NCBI GenBank assembly: GCA_029961685.1
Contig: JARWKL010000002.1
Coordinates: 21,420,908-21,484,907, forward strand
DNA: 64,000 nucleotides
Reading direction: 5' to 3'
Source: Aristolochia californica
Taxonomy: Eukaryota > Streptophyta > Magnoliopsida > Piperales > Aristolochiaceae
A program made the position numbers and the translations under genes. The notes beneath the pieces are model-generated. The model was given only the letters and a program-made list of their open reading frames with translations. It was not told the origin of the DNA and searched no databases. Each line of letters begins with the position of its first letter. Within the stretch, counting starts at the first letter, position 1. Below, piece by piece: positions 13,069 to 26,081 of this stretch.

Positions 13069-15458
13069 TGAACATTAAAAATGGGAATGCACAAATGCTA
13101 AGAGAGAAAATTCCAAAAAGTATCTGTGATTTTTAAGGATGGGCAAAAAGTGGGTAGTTTGGATCTGGTAAAATATCCAACCACTTGAGAATTTAACTTT
13201 TTCTACTCCCCCTAATTTTTGGGCCACTAGACCACTTGCATCCTCAACATGCTTGTGGCATGCACACCCCCGCCAAACTTAAAGCATGTTGGGATCAGTT
13301 AGAAGTCTCTTTCCTATAAAATTCCACCAAGATATTATTAGGGGGTTGTACAAGTGGAATTTCCCAAACATGGATTTTGGGGTTCATTTTTTGGTGCGTG
13401 AAATAATTTTCTATTTATTATATAGTTTTTAAATTCTTTTGGCACACAAGAACTCTAAAATTTTCGTTTTGTTGTGATCTTATATCTTTTTTGTCTACGT
13501 GGAAAAATGGGAGAGTGGAAACTCAAGTTTGGATCTGAAGAAAAAAAAATTTTGAACATCCAAAATGGGAATGCACAAATGCTGAGAGAGATAATTCCGA
13601 AAAGTATCTGTGATTTTTAAGGATGAGCAAAAAGTGGGTTGTTTGGCTCTGGTAAATATCCAATCACTTGAGAAATTAACTTTTTCTACTCCCCCTAATT
13701 TTTGGGCCACTAGACCACTTGCATCCTCAACATGCTTGTGGCATGCACACCCCCACCACACTTAAAGCATGTTGGGATCAGTTAGAAGTCTCTTTCCTAT
13801 AAAATTTCACCAAGCTATTATTACGAGGTTGTACATGTGGAATTTCCCAAACATGGATTTTGGGGTTCATTTTTTGGAGCGTGAAATAATTTTCTATTTA
13901 TTATATAGTTTTCAAATTCTTTTTGCACACATGAACTCTAAAATTTTCGTTTTGTTGCGATCTTATATCTTTTTTGTTTACGAGGAAAAATGGGAGAGTG
14001 GAAACTCAAGTTTGGATCTGAAGAAAAAAAAAAAAATTTGAACATCCAAAATGGGAATGCACAAATGCTGAGAGAGATAATTCCAAAAAGTATCTGTGAT
14101 TTTTAAGGATGGGGAAAAAGTGGGTTGTTTGGCTCTGGTAAATATCCAACCACTTGAGAATTTAACTTTTTCTACTCCCCCTAATTTTTGGGCCACTAGG
14201 CCACTTGCATCCTCAACATGCTTGTGGCATGCACACCCCCACCACACTTAAAGCATGTTGGGATCAGTTAGAAGTCTCTTTCCTATAAAATTCCACCAAG
14301 CTATTATTAGGAGGTTGTACATGTGGAATTTCCCAAACATGGATTTTGGGGTTCATTTTTTGGTGCGTGAAATAATTTTCTAGTTTTCAAATTCTATTTG
14401 CACACATGAACTCTAAAATTTTCGTTTTGTTGCGATCTTATATCTTTTTTGTTTACGAGGAAAATTGGGAGACTGGAAACTCAAGTTTGGATCTGAAAAA
14501 AAAAAAAATTTGAACATCCAAAATGGGAATGCACAAATGCTGAGAGAGATAATTCCAAAAACTATCTGTGATTTTTAAGGATGGGGAAAAAGTGGGTTGT
14601 TTGGCTCTGGTAAATATCCAACCACTTGAGAATTTAACTTTTTCTACTCCCCCTAATTTTTGGGCCACTAGGCCACTTGCATCCTCAACATGCTTGTGGT
14701 ATGCACAACCCCACCACACTTAAAGTATGTTGGGATCAGTTAGAAGTCTTTTTCCTATAAAATTCCACCAAGCTATTATTATTAGGGGGTTGTACGTATG
14801 GAATTTCCCATACACGGATTTTGGGGTTCATTTTTTGGTGCGTGAAATAATTTTCTATTTATTATATAGTTTTCAAATTCCTTTTGCACACATGAACTCT
14901 AAAATTTTCGTTTTGTTGCGATCTTATATCTTTTTTGTTTACGAGGTAAAATGGGAGAGTGGAAACTCAAGTTTGGATCTGAAGAAAAAAAAAATCTGAA
15001 CATCCAAAATGGGAATGCACAAATGCTGAGAGAGATAATTCCAAAAAGTATCTGTGATTTTTAAGGATGGGCAAAAAGTGGGTTGTTCGGCTCTGGTAAA
15101 TAGCCAACCACTTGAGAATTTAACTTTTTCTACTCCCCCTAATTTTTGGGCCACTAGGCCACTTGCCACCTCAACATCTTGTGGCATGCACACCCCCACC
15201 ACACTTAAAGCATGTTGGGATCAGTTAGAAGTCTCTTTCCTATAATTAGGGGGTGGTATGTGTGGAATTTCCCAAACATGGATTTTGGGGTTCATTTTTT
15301 GGTGCGTGATATAATTTTCTATTTATTATATAGTTTTCAAATTCTTTTTGCACACATGAACTCTAAAATTTTCGTTTTGTTGCGATCATATATCTATTTT
15401 GTTTACGAGGAAAAATGGGAGAGTCGAAACTCAACTTTGGATCTGAAGAAAAAAAAAT
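13069..15458 (+). repeat. Segment repeated 17.37 kb downstream; includes M and B'
   Basis: Monomer starts are 13069, 13553, 14039, 14511 (M) and 14997 (B'). From the middle of the first monomer on, the segment pairs with 30443-32828 at an offset of 17369-17373 bp. Shared rare marks are CACACAAGAAC with TTGTGATC, GAGAAATTAAC, TTTCACCAAGC with ATTACGAGG, an 11-bp deletion in the monomer at 14039 (472 bp; same in 31411), and the 462-bp type B' monomer with an 18-bp deletion around the TATAA site. Only the copy at 14511 has an extra ATT at 14779, in TATTATTATTAG. Confidence 0.9.
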
Positions 15459-16413
15459 TGAACATCAAAAATGGGAATACACAAATGCTGAGAGAGATAA
15501 TTCCAAAAAGTATCGCTGATTTTTAAGGATGGGCAAAAAGTGGGTTGTTTGGCTCTGGTAAATATCCAACCACTTGAGAATTTAACTTTTTCTACTGCCC
15601 CTAATTTTTGGGCCACTAGGCCACTTGCATCCTCAACATGCTAGTGGTATGCACACCCCCACCACACTTAAAGCATGTTGGGATCAGTTAGAAGTCTCTT
15701 TCCTATAAAATTCCGCCAAGCTATTATTAGGGGGTTGTATGTGTGGAATTTTCTCAAACATGGATTTTGGGGTTCATTTTTTGGTGCGTGAAATAATTTT
15801 TTATTTATTAAATAGTTTTCAAATTCCTTTTGCACACATGAACTCTAAAATTTTCGTTTTGTTGCGATCTTATTTCTTTTTTGTTTACTAGGAAAAATGG
15901 GAGAGTGGAAACTCATGTTTGGATCTGAAGAAAAAAAAAAAATTTGAACATCCAAAATGGGAATGCACAAATGCTGAGAGAGATAATTCCAAAAAGTATC
16001 TGTGCAAAAAGTGGGTTGTTTGGCTCAGGTAAATATCCAACCACTTGAGAATTTAACTTTTTCTACTCCCCTTAATTTTTGGGCCACTAGGCCACTTGCA
16101 TCCTCAACATGCTTGTGGCATGCACACCCCCACCACACTTAAAGCATGTTGGGATCAGTTAGAAGTCTCTTTCCTATAAAATTCCACCAAGATATTATTA
16201 GGGGGTTGTACAAGTGGAATTTCCAAAACATGGATTTTGGGGTTCATTTTTTGGTGCGTGAAATAATTTTCTATTTATTATATAGTTTTCAAATTCTTTT
16301 TGCACACATGAACTCTAAAATTTTCGTTTTGTTGCGATCTTATATCTTTTTTGTTTACGAGGAAAAATGGGAGACAGGAAACTCAAGTTTGGATCTGAAG
16401 AAAAAAAAAAAAT
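15459..16413 (+). repeat. C/D fusion monomer followed by E
   Basis: Monomer starts are 15459 and 15945. The first has the head of type C (GGGAATACAC) and the tail of type D (CTAGTGGTATGC, TTCCGCCAAGC, TTTTCTCAAACATGG, TTATTAAATAG, ACTCATGTTTGG). Compared with the full order C-D-E elsewhere, exactly one monomer length is missing, so an unequal exchange fused C to D. The second is type E, 469 bp, with the 15-bp deletion that joins TATCTGTG directly to CAAAAAGTGGG. Confidence 0.87.
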
Positions 16414-19400
16414 TGAACATCCAAAATGGGAATGCACAAATGCTGAGAGAGATAATTCCAAAAAGTATCTGTGATTTTTAAGGATGGGCAAAAAGTGGGT
16501 TGTTTGGCTCTGGTAAATATCCAACCACTTGAGAATTTAACTTTTTCTACTCCCCCTAATTTTTGGGCCACTAGGCCACTTGCATCCTCAACATGCTTGT
16601 GGCATGCACACCCCCACCACACTTAAAGGATGTTGGGATCAGTTAGAAGTCTTTTTCCTATAAAATTCCACCAAGCTATTATTAGGGGGTTGTACGTATG
16701 GAATTTCCCATACATGGATTTTGGGGTTCATTTTTTTGTGCTGGAAATAATTTTCTATTTATTATATAGTTTTCAAATTCCTTTTGCACACATGAACTCT
16801 AAAATTTTCGTTTTGTTGAGATCTTATATCTTTTTTGTTTACGAGGAAAAATGGGAGAGAGAAAATTCAAGTTTGGATCTGAAGAAAAAAAAAATTTGAA
16901 CATCCAAAATGGGAATGCTCAAATGCTGAGAGAGATAATTCCAAAAAGTATCTATGATTTTTAAGGACGGGCAAAAAGTGGGTTGTTTGCCTCTAGTAAA
17001 TAAATATCCAACCACTTGAGAATTTAACTTTTTCTACTCCCCCTAATTTTTGGGCCACTAGGCCTCTTGCATCCTCAACATGCTTGTAGCATGCACACCC
17101 CCAACACACTTAAAGCATGTTGGGATCAGTTAGAAATCTCTTTCCTACCAAAATTCCACCAAGCTATTATTAGAGGGTTGTACGTGTGGAATTTCCCAAA
17201 CATGGATTTTGGGGTTCATTTTTTGGTGTGTGAAATAATTTTCTATTTATTATATAGTTTTCAAATTCTTTTTGCACACATGAACTCTAAAATTTTCGTT
17301 TTGTTGCGATCTTATATCTTTTTTGTTTACGAGGAAAAATGGGAGAGTGGAAACTCAAGTTTGGATCTGAAGAAAAATAAAATTATGAACATAAAAAAAG
17401 GGAATGCACAAATGCTGAGAGAGATAATTCCAAAAAGTATCTGTGATTTTTAAGGATGGGCAAAAGTGGGTTGTTTGGATCTGGTAAAATATCCAACCAC
17501 TTGAGAATTTAACTTTCTCTACTTCCCCTAATTTTTGGGCCACTAGGCCACTTGCACCCTCAACATGCTTGCGGTATGCACACCCCCACCACACTCAAAG
17601 CATGTTCGGATCAGTTAGAAGTCTCTTTCCTATAAAATTCCACCAAGCTATTATTAGGGGGTTGTACGTGTGGAATTTCACATACATGGATTTTGGGGTT
17701 CATTTTTTTGTGCGTTAAATAATTTTTTATTTATTATATAGTTTTCAAATTCTTTTTGCACACATGAACTCTTAAATTTTCGTTTTGTGGCGATCTTATA
17801 TCTTTTTTGTTTACGAGGAAAAATGGTAGACTGGAAACTCAAGTTTGGATCTGAAGAAAAAAAAAATTTGAACATAAAAAATGGGAATGCACAAATGCTG
17901 AGAGAGATAATTCCAAAAAGTAGCTGTGATTTTTAACGATGGGCAAAAAGTGGTTTTTTTTGGCTCTAGTAAATATCCAACCACTTGAGAATTTGAGTTT
18001 TTCTACTCCCCCTAATTTTTGGGCCAGTAGGCCACTTGCGTCCTCAACATGCTTGTGGCATGCACACCCCCACCACACTTAAAGCATGTTGGGATCAGTT
18101 AGAAGTCTCTTTCCTATAAAATTCCACAAAGCTATTATTAGGGGGTTGTACGTGTGGAATTTCCCAAACATGGATTTTGGGGTTCATTTTTTGGTGCGCG
18201 AAATAATTTTCTATTTATTATATAGTTTTCAAATTCTTTTTGCACACATGAACTCTAAAATTTTCGTTTTGTTGCGATCTTATATCTTTTTTGTTTACGA
18301 GGAAAAATGGGAGAGTGGAAACTCAAGTTTGGATCTGAAGAAAAAAAAAATTTGAACATCCAAAATGGGAATGCACAAATACTGAGAGAGATAATTCCAA
18401 AAAGTATCTGTGATTTTTAAGGATGGGGAAAAAGTGGGTTGTTTGGCTCTGGTAAATATCCAACCACTTGAGAATTTAACTTTTTCTACTCCCCCTAATT
18501 TTTGGGCCACTAGGCCACTTGCATCCTCAACATGCTTGTGGCATGCACACCCCCACCACACTTAAATCATGTTGGGATCAGTTAGAAGTCTCTTTCCTAT
18601 AAAATTCCACCAAGCTATTATTAGGAGGTTGTACATGTGGAATTTCCCAAACATGGATTTTGGGGTTCATTTTTTGGTGCGTGAAATACTTTTCTATTTA
18701 TTATATAGTTTTCAAATTCTATTTGCACACATGAACTCTAAAATTTTCGTTTTGTTGCGATCTTATATCTTTTTTGTTTACGAGGAAAAATGGGAGACTG
18801 GAAACTCAAGTTTGGATCTGAAGAAAAAAAAATTTGAACATCAAAAATGGGAATGCGCAAATGCTGAGAGAGATAATTCCAAAAAGTATCTGTGATTTTT
18901 AATGATGGGCAAAAAGTGGGTTGGTTGGCTCTGGTAAATATCCAACCACTTGAGAATTTAACTTTTTCTACTCCCCCTAATTTTTGGGCCACTAGGCCAC
19001 TTGCATCCTCAACATTCTTGTGGCATGCACACCCCCACCACACTTAAAGCATGTTCGGATCAGTTAGAAGTCTCTTTCCTATAAAATTCCACCAAGCTAT
19101 TATTAGGGGTTTGTACGTGTGGAATTTCCCAAACATGGATTTTGGGGTTCATTTTTTGGAGCGTGAAATAATTTTCTATTTATTGTATAGTTTTCAAATT
19201 CTTTTTGCACACATGAACTCTAAAATTTTCGTTTTGTTGCGATCTAATTTTTTTTTTTACGAGGAAAAATGGGAGAGTGGAAACTCAAGTTTGGATCTGA
19301 AGAAAAAAAAAATTTGAACATAAAAAATGGGAATCCACAAATGCTGAGAGAGATAATTCCAAAAAGTATCTGTGATTTTTAAGGATGATCAAAAAGTGGG

Positions 19401-19797
19401 TTGTTTGGCTCTGGTAAATATCCAACCACTTGAGAATTTAACTTTTTCTACTCCCCCTAATTTTTGGGCCACTAGGCCACTTGCATCCTCAACATGCTTG
19501 TGGCATGCACACCCCACCACACTTAAAGCATGTTGCGATCAGTTAGAAGTCTCTTTCCTATAAAATTCCACCAAGCTATTATTAGGGGGTTGTACGTGTG
19601 GAATTTCCCAAACATGGATTTTGGGGTTCATTTTTTGGTGCGTGAAATAATTTTCTATTTATTATATAGTTTTCAAATTCTTTTTGCACACATGAACTCT
19701 AAAATTTTCGTTTTGTTGCGATCTTATATCTTTTTTGTTTACGAGGAAAAATGGGAGACAGGAAACTCAAGTTTGGATCTGAAGAAAAAAAAAAAAT
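16414..19797 (+). repeat. Seven-monomer HOR, copy 1 (F-A-B-G-H-I-J), 3384 bp
   Basis: Monomer starts are 16414 (F), 16897 (A), 17386 (B), 17869 (G), 18353 (H), 18835 (I) and 19315 (J). Each start lies exactly 3384 bp before its partner in copy 2. Type J is marked by GGGAATCCAC, GGATGATCAAAAAG, ACACCCCACCACAC and GTTGCGATCAG. The last monomer is a junction: its head is J, but its end carries GAGACAGGAAACTC like the type E monomer at 15945. This is where the parental crossover must have occurred. Confidence 0.93.
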
Positions 19798-22700
19798 TGA
19801 ACATCCAAAATGGGAATGCACAAATGCTGAGAGAGATAATTCCAAAAAGTATCTGTGATTTTTAAGGATGGGCAAAAAGTGGGTTGTTTGGCTCTGGTAA
19901 ATATCCAACCACTTGAGAATTTAACTTTTTCTACTCCCCCTAATTTTTGGGCCACTAGGCCACTTGCATCCTCAACATGCTTGTGGCATGCACACCCCCA
20001 CCACACTTAAAGGATGTTGGGATCAGTTAGAAGTCTTTTTCCTATAAAATTCCACCAAGCTATTATTAGGGGGTTGTACGTATGGAATTTCCCATACATG
20101 GATTTTGGGGTTCATTTTTTTGTGCTGGAAATAATTTTCTATTTATTATATAGTTTTCAAATTCCTTTTGCACACATGAACTCTAAAATTTTCGTTTTGT
20201 TGAGATCTTATATCTTTTTTGTTTACGAGGAAAAATGGGAGAGAGAAAATTCAAGTTTGGATCTGAAGAAAAAAAAAATTTGAACATCCAAAATGGGAAT
20301 GCTCAAATGCTGAGAGAGATAATTCCAAAAAGTATCTATGATTTTTAAGGACGGGCAAAAAGTGGGTTGTTTGCCTCTAGTAAATAAATATCCAACCACT
20401 TGAGAATTTAACTTTTTCTACTCCCCCTAATTTTTGGGCCACTAGGCCTCTTGCATCCTCAACATGCTTGTAGCATGCACACCCCCAACACACTTAAAGC
20501 ATGTTGGGATCAGTTAGAAATCTCTTTCCTACCAAAATTCCACCAAGCTATTATTAGAGGGTTGTACGTGTGGAATTTCCCAAACATGGATTTTGGGGTT
20601 CATTTTTTGGTGTGTGAAATAATTTTCTATTTATTATATAGTTTTCAAATTCTTTTTGCACACATGAACTCTAAAATTTTCGTTTTGTTGCGATCTTATA
20701 TCTTTTTTGTTTACGAGGAAAAATGGGAGAGTGGAAACTCAAGTTTGGATCTGAAGAAAAATAAAATTATGAACATAAAAAAAGGGAATGCACAAATGCT
20801 GAGAGAGATAATTCCAAAAAGTATCTGTGATTTTTAAGGATGGGCAAAAGTGGGTTGTTTGGATCTGGTAAAATATCCAACCACTTGAGAATTTAACTTT
20901 CTCTACTTCCCCTAATTTTTGGGCCACTAGGCCACTTGCACCCTCAACATGCTTGTGGTATGCACACCCCCACCACACTCAAAGCATGTTCGGATCAGTT
21001 AGAAGTCTCTTTCCTATAAAATTCCACCAAGCTATTATTAGGGGGTTGTACGTGTGGAATTTCACATACATGGATTTTGGGGTTCATTTTTTTGTGCGTT
21101 AAATAATTTTTTATTTATTATATAGTTTTCAAATTCTTTTTGCACACATGAACTCTTAAATTTTCGTTTTGTGGCGATCTTATATCTTTTTTGTTTACGA
21201 GGAAAAATGGTAGACTGGAAACTCAAGTTTGGATCTGAAGAAAAAAAAAATTTGAACATAAAAAATGGGAATGCACAAATGCTGAGAGAGATAATTCCAA
21301 AAAGTAGCTGTGATTTTTAACGATGGGCAAAAAGTGGTTTTTTTTGGCTCTAGTAAATATCCAACCACTTGAGAATTTGAGTTTTTCTACTCCCCCTAAT
21401 TTTTGGGCCAGTAGGCCACTTGCGTCCTCAACATGCTTGTGGCATGCACACCCCCACCACACTTAAAGCATGTTGGGATCAGTTAGAAGTCTCTTTCCTA
21501 TAAAATTCCACAAAGCTATTATTAGGGGGTTGTACGTGTGGAATTTCCCAAACATGGATTTTGGGGTTCATTTTTTGGTGCGCGAAATAATTTTCTATTT
21601 ATTATATAGTTTTCAAATTCTTTTTGCACACATGAACTCTAAAATTTTCGTTTTGTTGCGATCTTATATCTTTTTTGTTTACGAGGAAAAATGGGAGAGT
21701 GGAAACTCAAGTTTGGATCTGAAGAAAAAAAAAATTTGAACATCCAAAATGGGAATGCACAAATACTGAGAGAGATAATTCCAAAAAGTATCTGTGATTT
21801 TTAAGGATGGGGAAAAAGTGGGTTGTTTGGCTCTGGTAAATATCCAACCACTTGAGAATTTAACTTTTTCTACTCCCCCTAATTTTTGGGCCACTAGGCC
21901 ACTTGCATCCTCAACATGCTTGTGGCATGCACACCCCCACCACACTTAAATCATGTTGGGATCAGTTAGAAGTCTCTTTCCTATAAAATTCCACCAAGCT
22001 ATTATTAGGAGGTTGTACATGTGGAATTTCCCAAACATGGATTTTGGGGTTCATTTTTTGGTGCGTGAAATACTTTTCTATTTATTATATAGTTTTCAAA
22101 TTCTATTTGCACACATGAACTCTAAAATTTTCGTTTTGTTGCAATCTTATATCTTTTTTGTTTACGAGGAAAAATGGGAGACTGGAAACTCAAGTTTGGA
22201 TCTGAAGAAAAAAAAATTTGAACATCAAAAATGGGAATGCGCAAATGCTGAGAGAGATAATTCCAAAAAGTATCTGTGATTTTTAATGATGGGCAAAAAG
22301 TGGGTTGGTTGGCTCTGGTAAATATCCAACCACTTGAGAATTTAACTTTTTCTACTCCCCCTAATTTTTGGGCCACTAGGCCACTTGCATCCTCAACATT
22401 CTTGTGGCATGCACACCCCCACCACACTTAAAGCATGTTCGGATCAGTTAGAAGTCTCTTTCCTATAAAATTCCACCAAGCTATTATTAGGGGTTTGTAC
22501 GTGTGGAATTTCCCAAACATGGATTTTGGGGTTCATTTTTTGGAGCGTGAAATAATTTTCTATTTATTGTATAGTTTTCAAATTCTTTTTGCACACATGA
22601 ACTCTAAAATTTTCGTTTTGTTGCGATCTAATTTTTTTTTTTACGAGGAAAAATGGGAGAGTGGAAACTCAAGTTTGGATCTGAAGAAAAAAAAAATTTG

Positions 22701-23181
22701 AACATAAAAAATGGGAATCCACAAATGCTGAGAGAGATAATTCCAAAAAGTATCTGTGATTTTTAAGGATGATCAAAAAGTGGGTTGTTTGGCTCTGGTA
22801 AATATCCAACCACTTGAGAATTTAACTTTTTCTACTCCCCCTAATTTTTGGGCCACTAGGCCACTTGCATCCTCAACATGCTTGTGGCATGCACACCCCA
22901 CCACACTTAAAGCATGTTGCGATCAGTTAGAAGTCTCTTTCCTATAAAATTCCACCAAGCTATTATTAGGGGGTTGTACGTGTGGAATTTCCCAAACATG
23001 GATTTTGGGGTTCATTTTTTGGTGCGTGAAATAATTTTCTATTTATTATATAGTTTTCAAATTCTTTTTGCACACTTGAACTCTAAAATTTTCGTTTTGT
23101 TGCGATCTTATATCTTTTTTGTTTACGAGGAAAAATGGGAGAGTGGAAACTCAAGTTTGGATCTGAAGAAAAAAAAAAATT
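19798..23181 (+). repeat. Seven-monomer HOR, copy 2, nearly identical to copy 1
   Basis: Monomer starts are 19798, 20281, 20770, 21253, 21737, 22219 and 22699, in order F-A-B-G-H-I-J. Two differences from copy 1 were found by eye: T at 20956 against C at 17572, and A at 22143 against G at 18759. The final J monomer does not end like that of copy 1. After about 23071 it reads CACACTTGAAC and leads into the G'-K dimer array, so the copies part company inside that monomer. Confidence 0.93.
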
Positions 23182-26081
23182 TGAACATCCAAATTGGGAA
23201 TGCACAAATGCTGAGAGAGATAATTCCAAAAAGTATCTGTGATTTTTAACGATGGGCAAAAAGTGGTTTTTTTGGCTCTGGTAAATATCCAACCTCTTGA
23301 GAATTTAAGTTTTTCTACTCCCCCTAATTTTTGGGCCAGTAGGCCACTTGCGTCCTCAACATGCTTGTGGCATGGACACCCCCACCACACTTAAAGCATG
23401 TTGGGATCTGTTAGAAGTCTCTTTCCTATAAAATTCCACCAAGCTATTATTAGGGGGTTGTACGTGTGGAAATTCCCAAATATGGATTTTGGGGTTCGTT
23501 TTTTGGTGTGTGAGATAATTTTATATTTATTATATAGTTTTCAAATTCTTTTTGCGCACATGAACTCTAAAATTTTCGTTTTGTTGCGATCTTATATCTT
23601 TTTTTGTTACGAGGAAAAAAGGGAGAGTGGAAACTCAAGTACGGATCTGAAGAAAAAAAAAATTTGAACATCGAAAATGGGAATGCACAAATGCTGAGAG
23701 AGATAATTCCAAAAAGTATCTGTGATTTTTAAGGATAGGCAAAAAGTGGGTTGTTTGGCTCTGGTAAATATACAACAACTTGAGAATTTAACTTTTTCTA
23801 CTCCCCCTAATTTTTGGGCCACTAGGCCACTTGCATCCTCAACATGCTTGTTGCATGCACATCCCCACCACACTTGAAGCATGTTGGGATCAGTTAGAAG
23901 TCTCTTTCCTATAAAATTCCACAAGGCTATTATTAGGGGGTTGTACATGTGGAATTTCCCAAACATGGATTTTGGGGTTCATTTTTTGGTGCGTGAAATA
24001 ATTTTCTATTTATTATATAGTTTTCATATTCTTTTTGCACACTTGAACTCTAAAATTTTCGTTTTGTTGCGATCTAATATCTTTTTTGTTTACGAGGAAA
24101 AATGGGAGAGTGGAAACTCAAGTTTGGATCTGAAGAAAAAAAAAAATTTGAACATCCAAATTGGGAATGCACAAATGCTGAGAGAGATAATTCCAAAAAG
24201 TATCTGTGATTTTTAACGATGGGCAAAAAGTGGTTTTTTTGGCTCTGGTAAATATCCAACCTCTTGAGAATTTAAGTTTTTCTACTCCCCCTAATTTTTG
24301 GGCCAGTAGGCCACTTGCGTCCTCAACATGCTTGTGGCATGGACACCCCCACCACACTTAAAGCATGTTGGGATCAGTTAGAAGTCTCTTTCCTATAAAA
24401 TTCCACCAAGCTATTATTAGGGGGTTGTATGTGTGGAATTTCCCAAACATGGATTTTGGGGTTCATTTTTTAGTGCGAGAAATAATTTTCTATTTATTAT
24501 ATAGTTTTCAAATTCTTTTTGCACACATGAACTCTAAAATTTTCGTTTTGTTGCGATCTTATATCTTTTTTTGTTACGAGGAAAAATGGGAGAGTGGAAA
24601 CTCAAGTACGGATCTGAAGAAAAAAAAAATTTGAACATCGAAAATGGGAATGCACAAATGCTGAGAGAGATAATTCCAAAAAGTATCTGTGATTTTTAAG
24701 GATAGGCAAAAAGTGGTTTGTTTGGCTCTGGTAAATATACAACAACTTGAGAATTTAACTTTTTCTACTCCCCCTAATTTTTGGGCCACTAGGCCACTTG
24801 CATCCTCAACATGCTTGTTCATTGCACATCCCCACCACACTTGAAGCATGTTGGGATCAGTTAGAAGTCTCTTTCCTATAAAATTCCACAAGGCTATTAT
24901 TAGGGGGTTGTACATGTGGAATTTCCCAAACATGGATTTTGGGGTTCATTTTTTGGTGCGTGAAATAATTTTCTATTTATTAGATAGTTTTCATATTCTT
25001 TTTGCACACTTGAACTCTAAAATTTTTGTTTTGTTGCGATCTTATATCTTTTTTGTTTACGAGGAAAAATGGGAGAGTGGAAACTCAAGTTTGGATCTGA
25101 AGAAAAAAAAAAATTTGAACATCCAAATTGGGAATGCACAAATGCTGAGAGAGATAATTCCAAAAAGTATCTATGATTTTTAACGTTGGGCAAAAAGTGG
25201 TTTTTTTGGCTCTGGTAAATATCCAACCTCTTGAGAATTTAAGTTTTTCTACTCCCCCTAATTTTTGGGCCAGTAGGCCACTTGCGTCCTCAACATGCTT
25301 GTGGCATGGACACCCCCACCACACTTAAAGCATGTTGGGATCAGTTAGAAGTCTCTTTCCTATAAAATTCCACCAAGCTATTATTAGGGGGTTGTATGTG
25401 TGGAATTTCCCAAATATGGATTTTGGGGTTCATTTTTTAGTGCGCGAAATAATTTTCTATTTATTATATAGTTTTCAAATTCTTTTTGCACACATGAACT
25501 CTAAAATTTTCGTTTTGTTGCGATCTTATATCTTTTTTTGTTACGAGGAAAAATGGGAGAGTGGAAACTCAAGTACGGATCTGAAGAAAAAAAAAATTTG
25601 AACATCGAAAATGGGAATGCACAAATGCTGAGAGAGATAGTTCCAAAAAGTATCTGTGATTTTTAAGGATCGGCAAAAAGTGGGTTGTTTGGCTCTGGTA
25701 AATATACAACAACTTGAGAATTTAACTTTTTCTACTCCCCCTAATTTTTGGGCCACTAGGCCACTTGCATCCTCAACATGCTTGTTGCATGCACATCCCC
25801 ACCACACTTGAAGCATGTTGGGATCAGTTAGAAGTCTCTTTCCTATAAAATTCCACAAGGCTATTATTAGGGGGTTGTACATGTGGAATTTCCCAAACAT
25901 GGATTTTGGGGTTCATTTTTTGGTGCGTGAAATAATTTTCTATTTATTATATAGTTTTCATATTCTTTTTGCACACTTGAACTCTAAAATTTTCGTTTTG
26001 TTGCGATCTTATATCTTTTTTGTTTACGAGGAAAAATGGGAGAGTGGAAACTCAAGTTTGGATCTGAAGAAAAAAAAAACT
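23182..26081 (+). repeat. Dimer HOR G'-K, three copies of 967 bp
   Basis: Monomer starts are 23182 (G'), 23665 (K), 24149 (G'), 24632 (K), 25116 (G') and 25599 (K). Dimer starts are 967 bp apart twice. G' is marked by CCAAATTGGG, TAACGATGGG, CAACCTCTTGAG, GCCAGTAGGCC and GGCATGGACACC. K is marked by AACATCGAAAATGGG, ATATACAACAACTTG, TTGTTGCATGCACATCC, CTTGAAGCATG and CCACAAGGC. Copies differ at scattered bases, for example TTGTTCATTGCAC near 24816 in the second K and TAACGTTGGG near 25182 in the third G'. Confidence 0.92.

Noticed and set aside
23607..23966. 119-codon minus-strand open frames (also at 24574, 25541, 46496 and 54704)
   Set aside because: They occur only in K monomers because local base changes remove a stop. 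Copies appear and vanish with single substitutions, and no start context or domain is evident.
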